Positions 46,251-60,272 of a stretch of DNA of 64,000 nucleotides are shown here, piece after piece. Below the pieces are notes generated by a model. It did no database searches and was not told where the DNA came from. It saw only the letters and a list, made by a program, of their open reading frames with translations. Numbering within the stretch: position 1 is the stretch's first letter; each line of letters starts with the position of its first letter. Source of the DNA: Garcia nutans (lineage: Eukaryota; Streptophyta; Magnoliopsida; Malpighiales; Euphorbiaceae); the NCBI GenBank assembly GCA_947685225.1, contig CANTUV010000007.1, positions 12,420,501 to 12,484,500 of the forward strand. The letters run 5' to 3'. Both the position numbers and the translations under genes were made by a program.

Positions 46251-47269
46251 AAAAAAAGAACACTCAAACAACTCATCTCATATAATTAATTTATAAATAA
46301 ATATATTAATTAATTAAGCACATTTGATTAAAATTTCTTATGAAAAATTATGAAACTTACTTTAATTTAAATATCTTATATTTTTAGAAATGAAACCTTT
46401 TTGTTAATATTTAATCAATTGATTTATAATATTATACTTAAATGATAAAAAATAATTTTAAAAAATTATTATACAATTTTTTTTATTTAACATGTAAATT
46501 CATTTTAGTGGATGGGCAAATAATGTACATATGCTATACATTCATTTTTAGTGGATGAGATTTAGTGGGCTGTTACTTATATACGGGCCGTACTTTTGTA
46601 ATTATAAAATAAAATTTGAGAAAATTAAAACATATACTACATTTTATGTTTCACTTTTAATTTTATTATTCTTAATTTTTTATTATTTTTTTATTTTTTC
46701 AATTTTAATCTTTTTTATTTTTTTTTTTACAAAAATACGTTGCAGTTGTTGGGCTTATGCCACCGTTGAACTTATGTTAAATGTGCAGTATTTGTTCTCA
46801 TGAAAATGAGTATTTGTGGAATTATATTATTAATGGAGTATTAGTATTTATGGACTTATGTTATTAGTGGAGCATTTTTTTGTTTCTTTTTTTTATTATT
46901 TTTAAATGTTTGTATGTGTAATTTTTTTATTTTTTAATATAATTATATTATTATAGAAATAAAATATATTATTATTATAGAGTATTACGATTATTTTTTA
47001 TTATAAAATATATTATTATTTTATTTAAATATTTATTCAAATATTTTATTTAGAAATATTTTATTTAAATAAATTTATTTAAAAATAAATTTATTAAATT
47101 TTTAATTATTCTTATTGATCATTTTATTAATTTAATTTAATTACTATGTTTTGATTTTATTTTTGAATTTGAACTATAATAATTGAAAATTTTTTTATTC
47201 TTCTAATATAGCATACTTTATTTATTCGATAAAATGCTTTAAAAATAGTTTTTTTTTGTAATTTTTAGT
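46251..47269. other. Intergenic, AT-rich
   Basis: No gene or clear repeat. The open frame at 46555-46803 is a low-complexity Phe/Ile-rich translation. Confidence 0.6.
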
Positions 47270-48780
47270 TTTGCATTATATGTCTATATATATTATATAT
47301 TTTTACCAATATATATTGATATATGTTGAATTTCAAAAGAATTTGAGTATAAAAGTGATATATATTTAGTTATATATCGATAAATAATAATATATGTTAA
47401 ATTTCAAATAATAAAAATATAAAAATGATATATATTTAGCTTATATATCTATATATGTTGCAAAAGAATAATAGTATATGTTACATATATATGAGTATAT
47501 GTTATATATACTGTAACTAACGAATAATAGTATCTGTGAGTATATATCATTATATGTTATATATAAGTAACTAAATATATGTGAGCATATGTTACATATA
47601 CTTTATCTAAAAAATGATATATATAGATATATATAGGTATAAGCTACATATATTTTAACTGAAGAATGATTTATGTGGGTATACATTACATATACTTTAA
47701 CTGAAGAATAGTATATATAGATATATGTGAGTATATGTTACATATACTTTAACTAAAGAATAGTTTTTATAGGTATATGTTGGTATATATTATATATATT
47801 TTAACTAAATAATGATATTTATAGACATATGTAAGTATACGTTACATATACTTTAACTAAAAAATAATATTTGTAGGTATATGTTATATCTATTTTAACT
47901 AAAAAACGGTATATGTGGATATATTTTAGCATACGTTATATATACTTTAACTGAATAATGACTTTTGTAGATATATATTACATATACTTAAAATAAAAAA
48001 AAGGTATATGTGGATATATGTAGGTATATATTATATATACTTTAACTAAATAATAGTTTTTATTAATACATGTGGATATATGTTATATATACTTTAACAA
48101 AAGAGTGGTATAGATGGATACATATAGATATATGTTATATATTTTTTAACTGAATAATGATTTTTGTAGGTATATATTTATATATGTTACATTTACTTTA
48201 ACTAAAGAATAGTATATGTAGATACATGTAGGTAAATATTACATACACTTTAACTGAATAATGATTTTTTTAGGTATATGTAGGTATATGTTACATATAC
48301 TATAAGTAAATAATAGTATATGTGGATACATATAGGTATATGTCATATATAATTTAATTGAAGAATGGTATTTGTAAGTCTATGTGGATATATGTTATAT
48401 ATACTTTAACTAAAGAATTATATATATGAATATATATCTGTATATGCTACATATACTTTAACTGAAGAGTAATATTATATGTGAGTGTATGTCATTTTAT
48501 GTGACATATAATATTATATATAATAAAATATATTAGTTTATATATTAATTTTTTTGTGCATATTAATGAATATATATTAATATATGTTAATATACGATGA
48601 TATATCGATATATGTTATATATATTTTAATAGTATATATTGATATATGATGATATGTCAGTAAATGCTATATATATATATATTAACGGTATATATTGGTA
48701 TATATTAATATATGTTGATATATATTGATATATGTTGATATTTATTGATTTATATCGGTATTTGTTATATATAAAATAAT
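47270..48780. repeat. AT-rich tandem array S2, about 40-53-bp units
   Basis: More than twenty imperfect copies of a unit with GTATATGTTACATATACTTTAACT, then GAAGAATA/GAATAATG and a GGTATATG-type block. Successive ACTTTAACT motifs near 47653, 47693, 47746, 47799 and 47849 set the period. The array grades into (TATATTGATATATG)-type repeats at 48560-48770. Confidence 0.8.
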
Positions 48781-51118
48781 ATTTTTGCAATTTGATATTA
48801 AAAAGATATTTTTAAATAATTTTTATAGTATATGTTAAAGTTGTTTTAAAAAATTTAAATTAAATAAAATATATTAATATAAATAAAAATTTAAATTTTA
48901 TTTTCAAAATAAAAGTATATATGAGTATAAATGGGTCTTTGTTATATATAAATAGAAACTTTATATAAATATTTTTAATTTAATATTTTAAAAAATTTAA
49001 TTTGAAGTTAAAAGATGAAAAAATAAAAAAAATATAAAATTTAAAGAATATGATTTTTAAAATTAGAATAGATATGATGAAATTGGATTTAAAATTTTAA
49101 ACTTTAGAGCAAGTCAATATATAAATATTTAATTTAATATTATATACTAGTCATATATATTTGTATGAAATATCATGTAAAATTAGTTAATATAAATTAT
49201 GTTTAAGTTAATTAATTAATTTTTAATTATATAATAATATATAAATTATATTTCAATTTAACAGGTGAAGAATTGACCATACAATCAATAACTAAAGCAA
49301 TTATGGCCCATATAATTAATAATTAAAGAAAGTTATCACACACATCTATATCCGTGTATTTACAAAATGAAAACTTGTGTTAATATAAAATTAAAAAAAT
49401 TTTAATATAACTTAAATATGAAAAGTGCTTTAGTTATTAAGTTAATTTTGTAAATACCCCATAAAATATCCGTATAAATAAAAAAATGTAGTACTGTATC
49501 TTTAAAAAGATAATTTATTTTTAAGGCATTTTTGTAATTGTCCCTTATATAAATATATAAATTATTTTTCTGCTTGTTTTCTCTATTTATGAAAATATTT
49601 TCAGTTTTAGATATATTTTTGTAGAACTCATATTACAATAACAAAACCCAAAATCAAATGGGCCATAATTTATCAGTGAAAAACCCATATGAATTCTATA
49701 CCGATAAACTCTACTCACCATATTGGATTACGAATTAATTTTGTTCTTTCAAAAATATCCTAAAAAATAAAAATATTTTTAAAAATATTTTTTTTTAATT
49801 TTAAAAATATATATTTTTTAATTTTTAATTTTAAAAATATATATTTTTAAAGATATATTTTACATATATATTTAGTATATTAAAGATATATTCAATTTTC
49901 AAAGATATATATTGAATATATATTTAGTATATAAAAAATATATAAAAAAATATAGGATATTTTAAAAAAATTAAAAATATATACTATACAGTGTAATTTC
50001 ATCATTAATTTTCTAAGATGTCCAAGTGCATTAAACTGAGCTGCAAATATGGTTTAGAAAAAAAAAAAACAACTGAGCTTCAAATAAATCTAAATAAATC
50101 GAAGAAGAAATTATCTAATATATCTCTTTTTCACTTTTAATTTTTAATATTAAAAAAGTTATTTTTTTTTTCATTTTATACTCTTTTTTTTCAGTTTCAC
50201 TTCCCATATAATTTTTTTTTCAAACATATGTCTTTTTAATTTTCCCCTCTATTTACATTTCTTTTTATTCCTCCATCTCTTTTCTTCTTTTTTTCTCTCC
50301 TATCTATCTCCCTCTTCTTTTTCCTTTTTTTTTATTTTATTTTTTATTGGCAGAAAATTAATTTAATGTTTATATTATTTAAATTTTATAAACATATCTG
50401 TAATTTTTTTTTTACTTTTGTTGTTCGTTAATTATAATATTAAAAATTTTATTATTCTTTAATAGTAATATATTTTACATATTTAATAAAATACTTCAAA
50501 GAGAAATTTTCTTTTTTGCTAATATTTTCATTTATTTCTTTTCAGTCAGTATTTTCTAATTGGATTTTTTGAAGTTTTATTTTCTAATTGTTTTTATATC
50601 TTTTTTTTTAGTTATATTTGTTTTATTTTAATATTTATTTGAATTAATTTTTTCAATGTGTGTGCTTGATTTTTCAACATATATATATCATATAGAGATA
50701 TATTCATAATGCACACTCAATATATATATGATATGTATAACATATACACTACATTCTCATAATGTATACACAATATCTACACAATATATATAAATATATA
50801 GTTTGTGTATAAATTATCCAGATATTTTATTCATTTTTTATTTTCTTATATTGTATTTTAACTTCCAAGTCATGCAATATTTTTAATATGATATATATAT
50901 ATATATATTGTGTATTTATGCTAATATAACTTGAATTATAATTAATAAGAAATATAATTCTCTTTGACTGTTGTGTAGATTTTTTTTTTATTATGTATGG
51001 CATATTTTTAGCTTTGAATCATATATTATTTTTAAATATGATGAATCTATTATTATTTGTGTTGATGTATATCAAATTTTAAATGATAAGAAGTGTACTT
51101 CTTTTTTAATATTTTGTA
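48781..51118. other. Intergenic, AT-rich
   Basis: No gene recognised. Pyrimidine-rich tracts at about 50100-50340 and A/T low complexity dominate. Confidence 0.6.
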
Positions 51119-52760
51119 GATATTCTATTTTTATTTTCCTTGTAATACTCTTTGGCCTCACCAATACACTGGTCATATTCTACACACTCATGAATAAGGT
51201 ACTTGCTTCTTTCTTTGATCGATTTGTGGTAGTGTAACTTGATGATATTGTGATTTATAGCAAAACATTGGAGGAGCTTATGGAGAACTTAAGGCAAGTG
51301 TTCCACACTTTAAAAGAGAACGAGCTCTATGTGAAGAAGGAGAAATGTTTCTTCGCCCAAGAAGAGGTGAATTTCTTAGATCATGTCATCGGCAGAGGCA
51401 AGGTAAGGATTAATAAGTCCAAGGTGCAAACAATCCAAAATTGGAACCTACCAACCAAAGTCACCGAGTTGAGATCATTCCTTGGCTTAGTGAATTACTA
51501 TAGAAGATTCATCAAGGGATACTCTTCTATAGCCGCTTCATTGACAAATTTGTTAGAGAAGGGGTGAAGTTGGGATTGGACTTCGCGATGCCAACATACC
51601 TTTGATGTGTTGAAGAAGACAATTGTGGAAGAGCCAATGTTAGTGCTTCCCAATAATCTCTAGCCCTTTGAAGTACACACTGATGCTTCCAATTTTGCAA
51701 TAGGTGGAGTGTTGATACAAGATGGATATCTTATTGCCTTTAAAAGTAGGAAGCTCAACGATACTGAGGGGAGGTACACGGTGTAAGAAAAGGAGATGAC
51801 CATTGTGGTGCATTATTTGCGTATATGGCGACACTACTTGCTTGGGAGCAAGTTTGTGATCAAGACGGAAAATATTGCCACTAGTTATTTCCAAACACAA
51901 ACGAAGCTTTCTCCAAAGCAAGCTAAATGACAAGACCTCATAGCAGAGTTCGATTATACATTGGAGTACAAGCCCGGTAAAGCTAACCTAGTCACGGATG
52001 CTTTGAGTCAAAAAGGAGAGCTAGGTGATATTAGTTGTTCTCAAAGCACCCTAAAGGCACGAATTAAGGAGGGGGTAGAGCACGATTTCATAGTAAAAAC
52101 CATCATTGTTCTTGTCAAAGAGGGAAAGACAAGACGCTTTTGGATTGAAGATGGCTTGGTATACACCAAAGGAAGGAGGCTCTATGTTCCATTACATGAC
52201 AACTTAAGGAGGGAAGCCTTAAAAGAATGCCATGATAGTAAGTGGGTTGGTCATCCTGGAATACATCGGACACTCGCATTGGTGAAAGATGTTTATTGTT
52301 GGCCTCACTTGAAGGATGATGTTGAGGCTTATGTGAAGACTTATCTTGTATGCCAATAAGACAAGGTAGAGCAATAATTACCCGCAGGTCTGCCCCAACC
52401 ACTTTCCATCCCTAAAAAACCGTGGGAAAGTGTTTATATGGATTTCATCATGGGGTTACCCATGTCAGAAGGCTGCAATTGGGTGTTAGTAGTAGTAGAT
52501 GTTTCTCTAAGTATACTACTTTCATCCCAACACCGAAGGAGTGCACTGTCGAACAAGTTGCACACTTATTCTTGAAGCATGTTGTGAAGTATTGAAGCGT
52601 ACCCAAGACTATTGTGAGTGATATGGATACTCGCTTCACCGGGAGGTTTTGGACTAAGTTGTTCAAGCTATTGGGTACCGACCTCAAGCTCTCAACTAGT
52701 TTTCATTCTCAAACAGATGGACAAATGGAGAGGGTGAATGCCTTGTTGGAGTTATACTTG
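51119..52760 (+). pseudogene. Ty3/Gypsy pol fragment (element F): RT end, RNase H, integrase
   Basis: The plus strand starts within RT (FGLTNT near 51150). A stop replaces the Tyr of the YLDD catalytic motif (VVV-stop-LDD near 51235). The rest of RT follows (LGLVNYYRRFIKGYS, about 51490). RNase H covers about 51600-51960 (FEVHTDASNFAIGGV; EYKPGKANLVTDALS at 51965), the HHCC/H2C2 integrase zinc region about 52220-52360 (GHPGIHRTL; CWPHLKDDVEAYVKTYLVC), and the integrase core to about 52760 with frameshifts (SDMDTRFTGRFW; FHSQTDGQMERVN retains the Glu). Homology stops abruptly near 52760. No LTRs or gag: an old truncated fragment. Confidence 0.88.
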
Positions 52761-53063
52761 AGGCACAAGTTCTTCAATAATAAGAGCTCTCAAACATTCT
52801 CCAAGTTGTCTCTTCTTCTCTAGTGATTGTATTGCTTTCTTTATTATTTAGCTTCCGTATTTTTCTTATTGGGGTAAGGCTGACTAGTATTCTTCTAAAT
52901 GTTGGGCAAAGTTTGCTAGTGCTGCACAAGTTTGAGCTTGTGTGAAAGAAATCCCGTGACATCTTACACTCGGGTTTGCACTTACTCCTATATATACTGC
53001 TGAACAATCCGATCATGCTTCGCTAACTATTCTTTCAATCATTTGATCTCCTGCCGTAAAGCA
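52761..53063. other. Unassigned sequence, possibly an LTR piece of another element
   Basis: Less AT-rich than its surroundings. The stretch TCTCTTCTTCTCTAGTGATTG and nearby sequence look like the 3' part of a plant LTR (inference only). No open frame or matching second copy in the window. Confidence 0.3.
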
Positions 53064-53213
53064 GACTAATTAACTAAAAATCCACAAAATCACAAAATCT
53101 GATATTCTATTTTTTAAAAACTAAATCCTTAAAATCCTAAAAAATCCCTAAAATCACAAAAAAAAAATTCAATCATTAAATTCCTATAAATTAATAAAAT
53201 ACCTTAAACTTTT
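53064..53213. repeat. Left part of a roughly 200-bp tandem repeat array, cut by element G
   Basis: GACTAATTAACTAAAAATCC at about 53064 begins a unit that stops at the insertion point of element G and resumes at 63080. The joined sequence reads ACCTTAAACTTTT then AATTTTTAATACTAATTAAC, as in the intact units further right. Confidence 0.82.
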
Positions 53214-56020
53214 TGTAACACCCCTTCCCAACCTACATATGTAAGCTGAGTAGAAGCGCCACACTAACCTAATGTTGCTACCAATTTTACTTAGTCAAAT
53301 TTTAGTTCCGATTTTTACAAAATTTTTGCCATAGTTTCGCCTAAAAATTGAGTCCCAAGTGTCGACAAAACCGGTTTTTTTCTTATTTTTAAAAACATTT
53401 TACACAAACCAATGCAAACAAAATCATTCTCAGTACACTCCCAATAAATCCCCCTTGTAACCTCAACTACAACCTGCAAAAAGGATTTACACTTCTAGTA
53501 CAACATAAAATAAAGGTTTTGGGACAACCCCCATATTTAAATATTACACAGCGGAAGTTATAAAATATTTACATATTTACAAATTCATATACATCAAAAC
53601 TCAAGTTTTACAACACATAAAATTTATACATGATTGGCAAGTCTGCTCTGATCTTTAAGCTCCCAAAATGGATTCTTCAAGGTCTACTCTCACTAGGTCT
53701 TGATGAACTCTCGGGTTCAACTCTATCCACTCTACTACCTGCGCGATTAAACACTATCGCGCTAAGCCAACGGCTTAGTAAGATAAAATATGCTAACGGT
53801 ATGCTTTAATGAAATGCAATGCCACATATGTTATTGATAAGATCAACATCATAAATATAAAGTTAACCACACAATTATGCATTTCACAAATCATAGTCAT
53901 ATGAGCATACCACATTTCAACATCTTTTCACATTCAACATTAATCAATCATACTCCATAACCAACATCTCATTTCATTAAACTCATAACATTATTTAGGA
54001 CATTCATATAACCTTGACACCTATGGGCCCAACAAGTATTTAATACGATATTCAGAGTTCAGAGTTACTGCTTTGGTTCATAGTCACAATAATCACGCCC
54101 GTAGGCAATGTATATACATGTATCTCTATCCATAGATAGTGTAACAGACCCAGTCTCTTGGATCATCAACTCAACACGTATGAGGAGATCCTCAACCCGG
54201 CAAGACTGTTACAAATCATGTATCTCATAGTGTAACAGACCCAGTCTCTTGGACCATCAACTCAACACCTATGAGGAGGTCCTCAACCCGGCAAGACTGT
54301 TACCTTTCATCATTTCTTAGGCATGCCACCCAAATCCAGAACTCTGAAACTGAATAACATATTAAACAAACAATTCATTTCCATTCTCAATTCTCATCAC
54401 ATTTAGGCAAACATGCCTTCTTTCTTTCAATTACATCATCTTAGCCAATAACAATGGCTTCACATTTCATTTCATAATATAACATCTCATTATTCAAGTA
54501 TATATATATATATATATCTCATCCATGATCACATTATATCTCACATAGCATCATTCATAAATATCAACATTTCATTCTACATTACTCATGAAACACATTA
54601 CCATTCACAATGCACAACATAACATTGTTCAATCTCAACAATGCAATTAGGGTAAAGAACAATTGATTATAACATTCATTGATTCAAGTGTGTTTAAAGT
54701 GTTTAGGGTTAGGTTTAAGGACCAACCTACCTTTGGAGAACCAAAGCAATGCAAGAAGAACAAAGAATTAAAACCCTAACCATAAATAGTACATTCTGGT
54801 TTTAAACTCCATTTTATCCTTATTTTGAAAATTTGTATAAACTAATCTACTTGACTAAAAATTCTAAAATTTTTACAGAATTTAGTTTTGTATCTTAAAA
54901 TCATCCCTTTAAAATTTCAGATCAAACTGAACACAAAATCTTGGTCAAATAGTTCACCTAACCAGACTGCCCCAATTGCCCTGCATCCTGGCAGCAGTTC
55001 TGAACTTTGTGAATTCCATAAATCAAATTCAATCAACGTGGTTCCAAATTATTTTTCTCAAATACTAGACTCACTAAGCAACAACATATCCAAAATTCAA
55101 TTGAATATGATTTTTCTATATTTTATTAAAAATCCCGAAATATAGCTGTCCCAGTTAAGGTACCTGCTGGAACAGGTCTAATGAAAATAATTTTTCTAAA
55201 CTCATAACCATTCCAAAATCGAATCAACATATTTTTCAGTCATTCTAGACTCATAGAGGCACAACATATCAAAAATTTACTTCAAGAAAATTTTTCTAAA
55301 ATTAATTAAAAATCATACAAGTTACAGCCTTTACTAATCCTAAAACAGAAACAATTTCACTAAACACCAATCTTACTCTTCCATCACCAACACCAACCCA
55401 ACTTCTCATCTATCAAGCAAAATCAATACTTACAATCATACCATAAGCAACTTAATCATACCACTTCAAAAGAATTGAAGAAATTAGAGAAAAGATCTTA
55501 CCTTAGTTAAAAACTTCTTAAATCAACACTTGAACACTTAATCTTTCTTCAATTTAAGCTTGAAATCATCAAAACCATCACTTGTCTCTTTCTTTCTCTT
55601 TGGCTATGGAGGGCCGGCCATCAACAACAAGAAGAAGAAGAAATGATGAAGAAAACACAAATCAAACCTTCTTTAAATATCCACCATGTGATTTTATCCA
55701 AGCAATTACCAAAGTGCCCTTATTCACATAATTATCTTTTTGTCTTATATGTGCCCAATTAAGTAATTTACCAATCTCAAATAAATATCTTCTCTTGCAT
55801 TGACCAAGCCTTTTGACCACTTTATATGTCATATATATTAACATATACACAACATATAAATTTGTCTCTAAACCCTATTTCTTCCCAAAATACATATACA
55901 TATACTTTCTCTTCTCAATTTCTTTTCTCTTACAATTTAACACATATATTCAATCCAATATATAACAATAACAACAACAACAATATGCAAAACTTCTAGG
56001 GCATAAATGAGGATATTACA
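53214..56020 (-). repeat. 3' LTR of Gypsy element G
   Basis: 2807 bp. Holds two 72-bp hairpin-forming units (54141-54212 and 54232-54303), an (AT)n tract near 54500 and (CAA/GAA)n near 55625. Open frames inside (for example 54888-55145) are not convincing genes. Confidence 0.97.
54141..54303. repeat. Tandem pair of 72-bp hairpin units in the left LTR of G
   Basis: Two units (54141-54212, 54232-54303; period 91) each begin GTAACAG and end CTGTTAC. They pair internally at TCTTG/CAAGA and at GGATC/GATCC in unit 1 or GGACC/GGTCC in unit 2. The T-A pair of the inner stem is replaced by C-G. Confidence 0.75.
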
Positions 56021-59000
56021 ATTCTCCCCTCTAAAAAGAAAATTTCGTCCTCGAAATTACCTGATATCAACTCTGAAACAACTGCGGATACTGTTCTCGC
56101 ATGGATTGTTCACTTTCCCAAGTTGCTTCTTCTTTTCCATGATTCTTCTAAAGAATCTTCACCAATGGCACTTTCTTGTTCCTCAATAACCTGTATCACC
56201 CTCTCTGACTGTCCATCCGTTTGTGGATGAAAAGCAGTGCTGAAGTGCAGTCGAGAACCTAAAGCACTATGCAAACTCTTCCAAAATCTAGAAGTAAACC
56301 TGGGATCTCGATCAGACACTAAAGAAGTTGGAACACCATGCAGTTTCACAATCTCATGGATATACAGCTCAGCCAATCTCTCCAAAGAGTAATCCATTCG
56401 AACCGGAAGGAAATGAGCTGTTTTAGTCAATCTATCCACAATCACCCATATGGCATCATGCTTCTTTTGTGTCAATGGCAAACCAGACACAAAATCCATT
56501 GTCACTCTTTCCCACTTCCATTCTGGCACTGACAATGGTTGAAGCAACCCGGTTGGAACTTGATGCTCTGCTTTAACCTTCTGACAAGTGAGACATTTCG
56601 ACACAAAATCAGCAATGTCTCTCTTCAAACCAATCCACCAATAATGCTGTCTCAAATCATGATACATCTTCGTATTACCCGGATGCATAGCAAACATTGA
56701 CTGATGAGCTTCTTCTAAAATGACTCTTTTCAAATCAGCATCATCGGGTACACACAATCGGTTCTTAAACCATAGACTCCCATCATCTTTCACAACAAAA
56801 TCTCTAGTCTTCCCATTCTGACAATCTGAAATAATCTTCTGAATTTTCTTATCAGCCAATTGAGCCTCTTTGATCTGATCCAACAAAATCGGCTTCAATT
56901 GCAACTGTGCCAATAATGCACCATCAACACAAGGTACAAAACTGGCATGCAATGCTCTCAACTCAACAAGCAACGAGAGCGAGTAAACTGTTAAACCAGC
57001 TAAAGACTTCCGACTCAAGGCATCAGCAACAACATTTGCTTTACCTGGATGATAGTCAATCAAGCAATCGTAGTCTTTAATCAATTCTAACCATCTCCTC
57101 TGACGAAGATTGAGTTCTTTCTGGACACCCAAATACTTCAAACTCTTGTGATCAGTGTAGATGAAACATTTCTCCCCAAACAGATAATGGCGCCAAATCT
57201 TCAATGCAAAAACAATGGCAGCCAATTCCAAATAATGGGTCGGATAGTTAAGCTCATGCGGTTTCAACTGTCGAGATGCATAAGCTATAACTTTACCTTC
57301 TTGCATCAATACACACCCCAAACCTCTATGTGAAGCATCACTGTAGATCACATATGGTTTGCCTTCAACAGGTAAAGTTAGAACAGGCGCTTGAGTCAAC
57401 ATTTCTCTCAACTGCTCAAAGCTAGCCTGACACTGATCCGTCCACACAAATCTCACTCCCTTACGAAGCAATCTGGTGAGTGGAGTAGCTATCAAAGAAA
57501 ATCCTTTCACAAACCGCCGGTAATAGCCTGCCAAACCCAGAAAACTTCTAACCTCTGTCACTGATTTAGGTGGATTCCAATTCAATACAGCTTCAACTTT
57601 GCTCGGATCAACTTTAATGCCTTCTGCTGAAACAACATGTCCGAGAAAAGCTACCTGATCCAACCAGAACTCACACTTTGACAATTTAGCAAACAACTGC
57701 CTCTCTCTCAAAATCTGCAACACAATCCGCAGATGCATATCATGTTCCTCCTCATTCCGCGAATACACCAGTATATCATCAATGAAGACCACTACAAACT
57801 GATCCAAATAGGGCCTAAACACCCTATTCATCAAATCCATGAAAGCTGCAGGTGCATTCGTCAGACCAAAAGGCATAACTAAAAATTCATAATGCCCATA
57901 CCTGGTCTGAAAAGCGGTCTTAGGAACATCTTCAGCTTTGACTCTCAACTGATGATACCCAGATCTCAAATCAATTTTGGAGAACACTGACGCTCCCTTC
58001 AACTGATCAAAGAGATCATCGATTCTAGGCAAAGGATATTTATTTTTAATAGTCACCTTGTTTCATTGCCTATAATCAATACACAACCTCATAGTACCAT
58101 CTTTCTTCTTCACAAATAGCACAGGAGTTCCCCAAGGAGAAACACTGGGGCGAATAAATCCTTTGTCCAACAACTCCTGTAATTGCACTTTCAACTCCCT
58201 CAATTCTGCTGGTGCCATTCTATAAGGAGTAATAGAGATAGGAGTGGTACCAGGCAACAATTCAATACCGAACTCCACCTCTCTCTCAGGAGGCAATCCT
58301 GGCAACTCCTTTGGAAACACATCTGGGAACTCTGCAACTGTGGCAATGCTATCAATGGGAGAACTTCTTACTCTAGTATCTACCACATGAGCAAGATAGG
58401 CTTCACATCTCTTTCTAATCAACCTCCTGGCTGCAACAGCTGAAACAAATAAGGAGGCTAGCTGTTCCTGCTCATTAGATACTATCACCTCTCTACCATC
58501 AACAGTTTTCAAAGAAACAATTTTCTTCTTACAATCTACCACAGCTCCATGTCGAGATAGCCAATCCATACCTAAGATCACATCATATTCCTTAAATGGC
58601 ATCTCAATCAAATCCCCTAAGAACTCCTCACCCTGCACCAATACTGCACTATCTCTATGCACCTTACTCACAACCACACTATGCCCTAACGGATTTGTCA
58701 CCAACACATCAAATCCTAGGGACTCAGCATGCAAATCAGAGACAGGCAAAACAGATACACTAACATATGAATGCGTGGAACCTGGATCAATCAAAGCAAG
58801 TACTGGAGTATTAAATAAAGAAAAAGTACCAGCTATGACTGCCGATGTATCTGGCTGCCTCTGCATAACATACATCCTCTGGGAAGATCCAACCTCCTCT
58901 GGTCTACCCTCCCTGGATGTAGCACCTCCTCTAGAACTGAATCCCGATCTACCTCCCCGACTGGCACCTCTGCCTCCTCTGCCTCCCCTCACACTAGCTC

Positions 59001-60108
59001 GAGAAGCAGCAGAATCCACTGGCATCAGCTCCTGCCTCTCAGGACAGTCTCTCATAAAGTGGTCAGGTGATCCACACCTGAAGCATACAGCTGATCTACT
59101 GTACCTCCAACAAACGCCCCCATGTCTTCCACCACACTGGTCACACACAGGTAAGGTGGATCTCTGAATTCCAGGAGTAGGAGCACTCGCTACTGAAGCT
59201 GCAGGTCTAAATCTCTGCCTCTGGAACTGCACTGACCTACCCGCTGGTCTCTGGCTCCTACTACTCCGAGGAACAAAACTTCCTCTACCCCTCTTCACAG
59301 AAGAAGACCCTGCCTCTAACTGGGGCCTTCTAACCCTAACCTCCTCCTCTGAAACAGCTGCAATAACTTGAGCTCGCTCTACACTTCGAGCTGCTGCCAC
59401 AAGCTGTGAGAAATCCTGATATCTGGATCCAGCCACTAAGCACATGATCGAGGGTCTCAATCCCTCCTCAAATCGCCGACATCTATCAATCTCATCAGCA
59501 ATGATACCCCCAGCATACTGACTCAGTCGAATAAACTCAACTTCATATTCAGTTACGGTCCGATGATCTTGCTTCAAATCTAGAAACTCTCTTTTCTTCC
59601 CATCTTTATACTCCCTAGGAGTATACTTCAACTCAAATTCCCTCAGAAAATCAGTGTAAGACAGTGTTGGAGGATCATCCATAGAATGGGGCACTGTCTT
59701 CCACCAGTCGTAGGCATCCTTCTGTAGCAAAGATCTTGCATAGTCAAACTTCTCCTCTGAAGTGGCTTGCAACTGCACAAATACCCTCTGAACTCTATCA
59801 AGCCACTGTTCTGCTACAGCCGGATCAACTGTACCAAAGAAATCCTCTGCTCCATATTTCCTTAGCTTATCATAGTGCCTTACTGGTACTGAAGGCTGAG
59901 GGGGTGGTGGCGGTGGCTGTGGTTGCACAGGTGCTTGTCTCATAGCTTCCATCATAGGCCTAAACCAGGCTGGCGGAACCTCCTCCCCAGCTGGTCTACC
60001 CGACACCGAAGCAGGTGCCTCCTCAACACTATCAACCCTAGCTCCCTCAGCAGGAGCAATACACTCGGCACTACCCTCAATCGACTGACGTGAGTGAGAA
60101 TCCATCAC
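56020..60108 (-). pseudogene. Gypsy gag-pol of element G, with one stop and a large 3' deletion
   Basis: One frame from about 60105. Gag capsid spans about residues 85-235 (WLDRVQRVF; YEVEFIRLSQYAGG). A zinc knuckle CFRCGSPDHFMRDC is at 342-355, after a second CX2C-type cluster at 322. Protease has DPGSTHS at 441-447. RT starts near 590. A TGA at 58063-58065 stands in DYRQ-stop-NKVT, where Leu is expected. The same frame continues at 58056 through RT (FIDD at 91-94 of that part), RNase H (VIYSDASHRGLG; HPGKANVVADALS) and integrase (VDRLTKTAHF, SDRDPRF, HPQTDGQSERVIQ with the catalytic Glu). Just after RVIQ the sequence jumps out of frame to the extreme C-terminus (LRNKKVPLVKIL, EEATWESEQSMREQYPQLF). 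The integrase C-terminal domain and any chromodomain are therefore deleted. Confidence 0.93.
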
Positions 60109-60272
60109 AACCTAACACTGCAAACACAGCAGATTATATCTTATTAAAGATCAGAGACTGCCAATCTCAAACGTATATGTTATTCAAAACCACTTTTTAA
60201 GTAAAAATATTCTTTTTATTACATTTTACCTAGGTTGAGAATCTCAAACCTAGGCTCTGATACCAAAACAAT

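Noticed and set aside
46555..46803. 82-codon Phe/Ile-rich frame resembling a membrane protein
   Set aside because: Hydrophobicity comes from T-rich sequence; no other gene features.
54888..55145. Open frame in the Gypsy LTR (and its copy at 61947-62204), and minus-strand frames at 55662-55850 and 62721-62909
   Set aside because: They lie inside LTRs, have no recognisable domain and recur only because the LTRs are near-identical.
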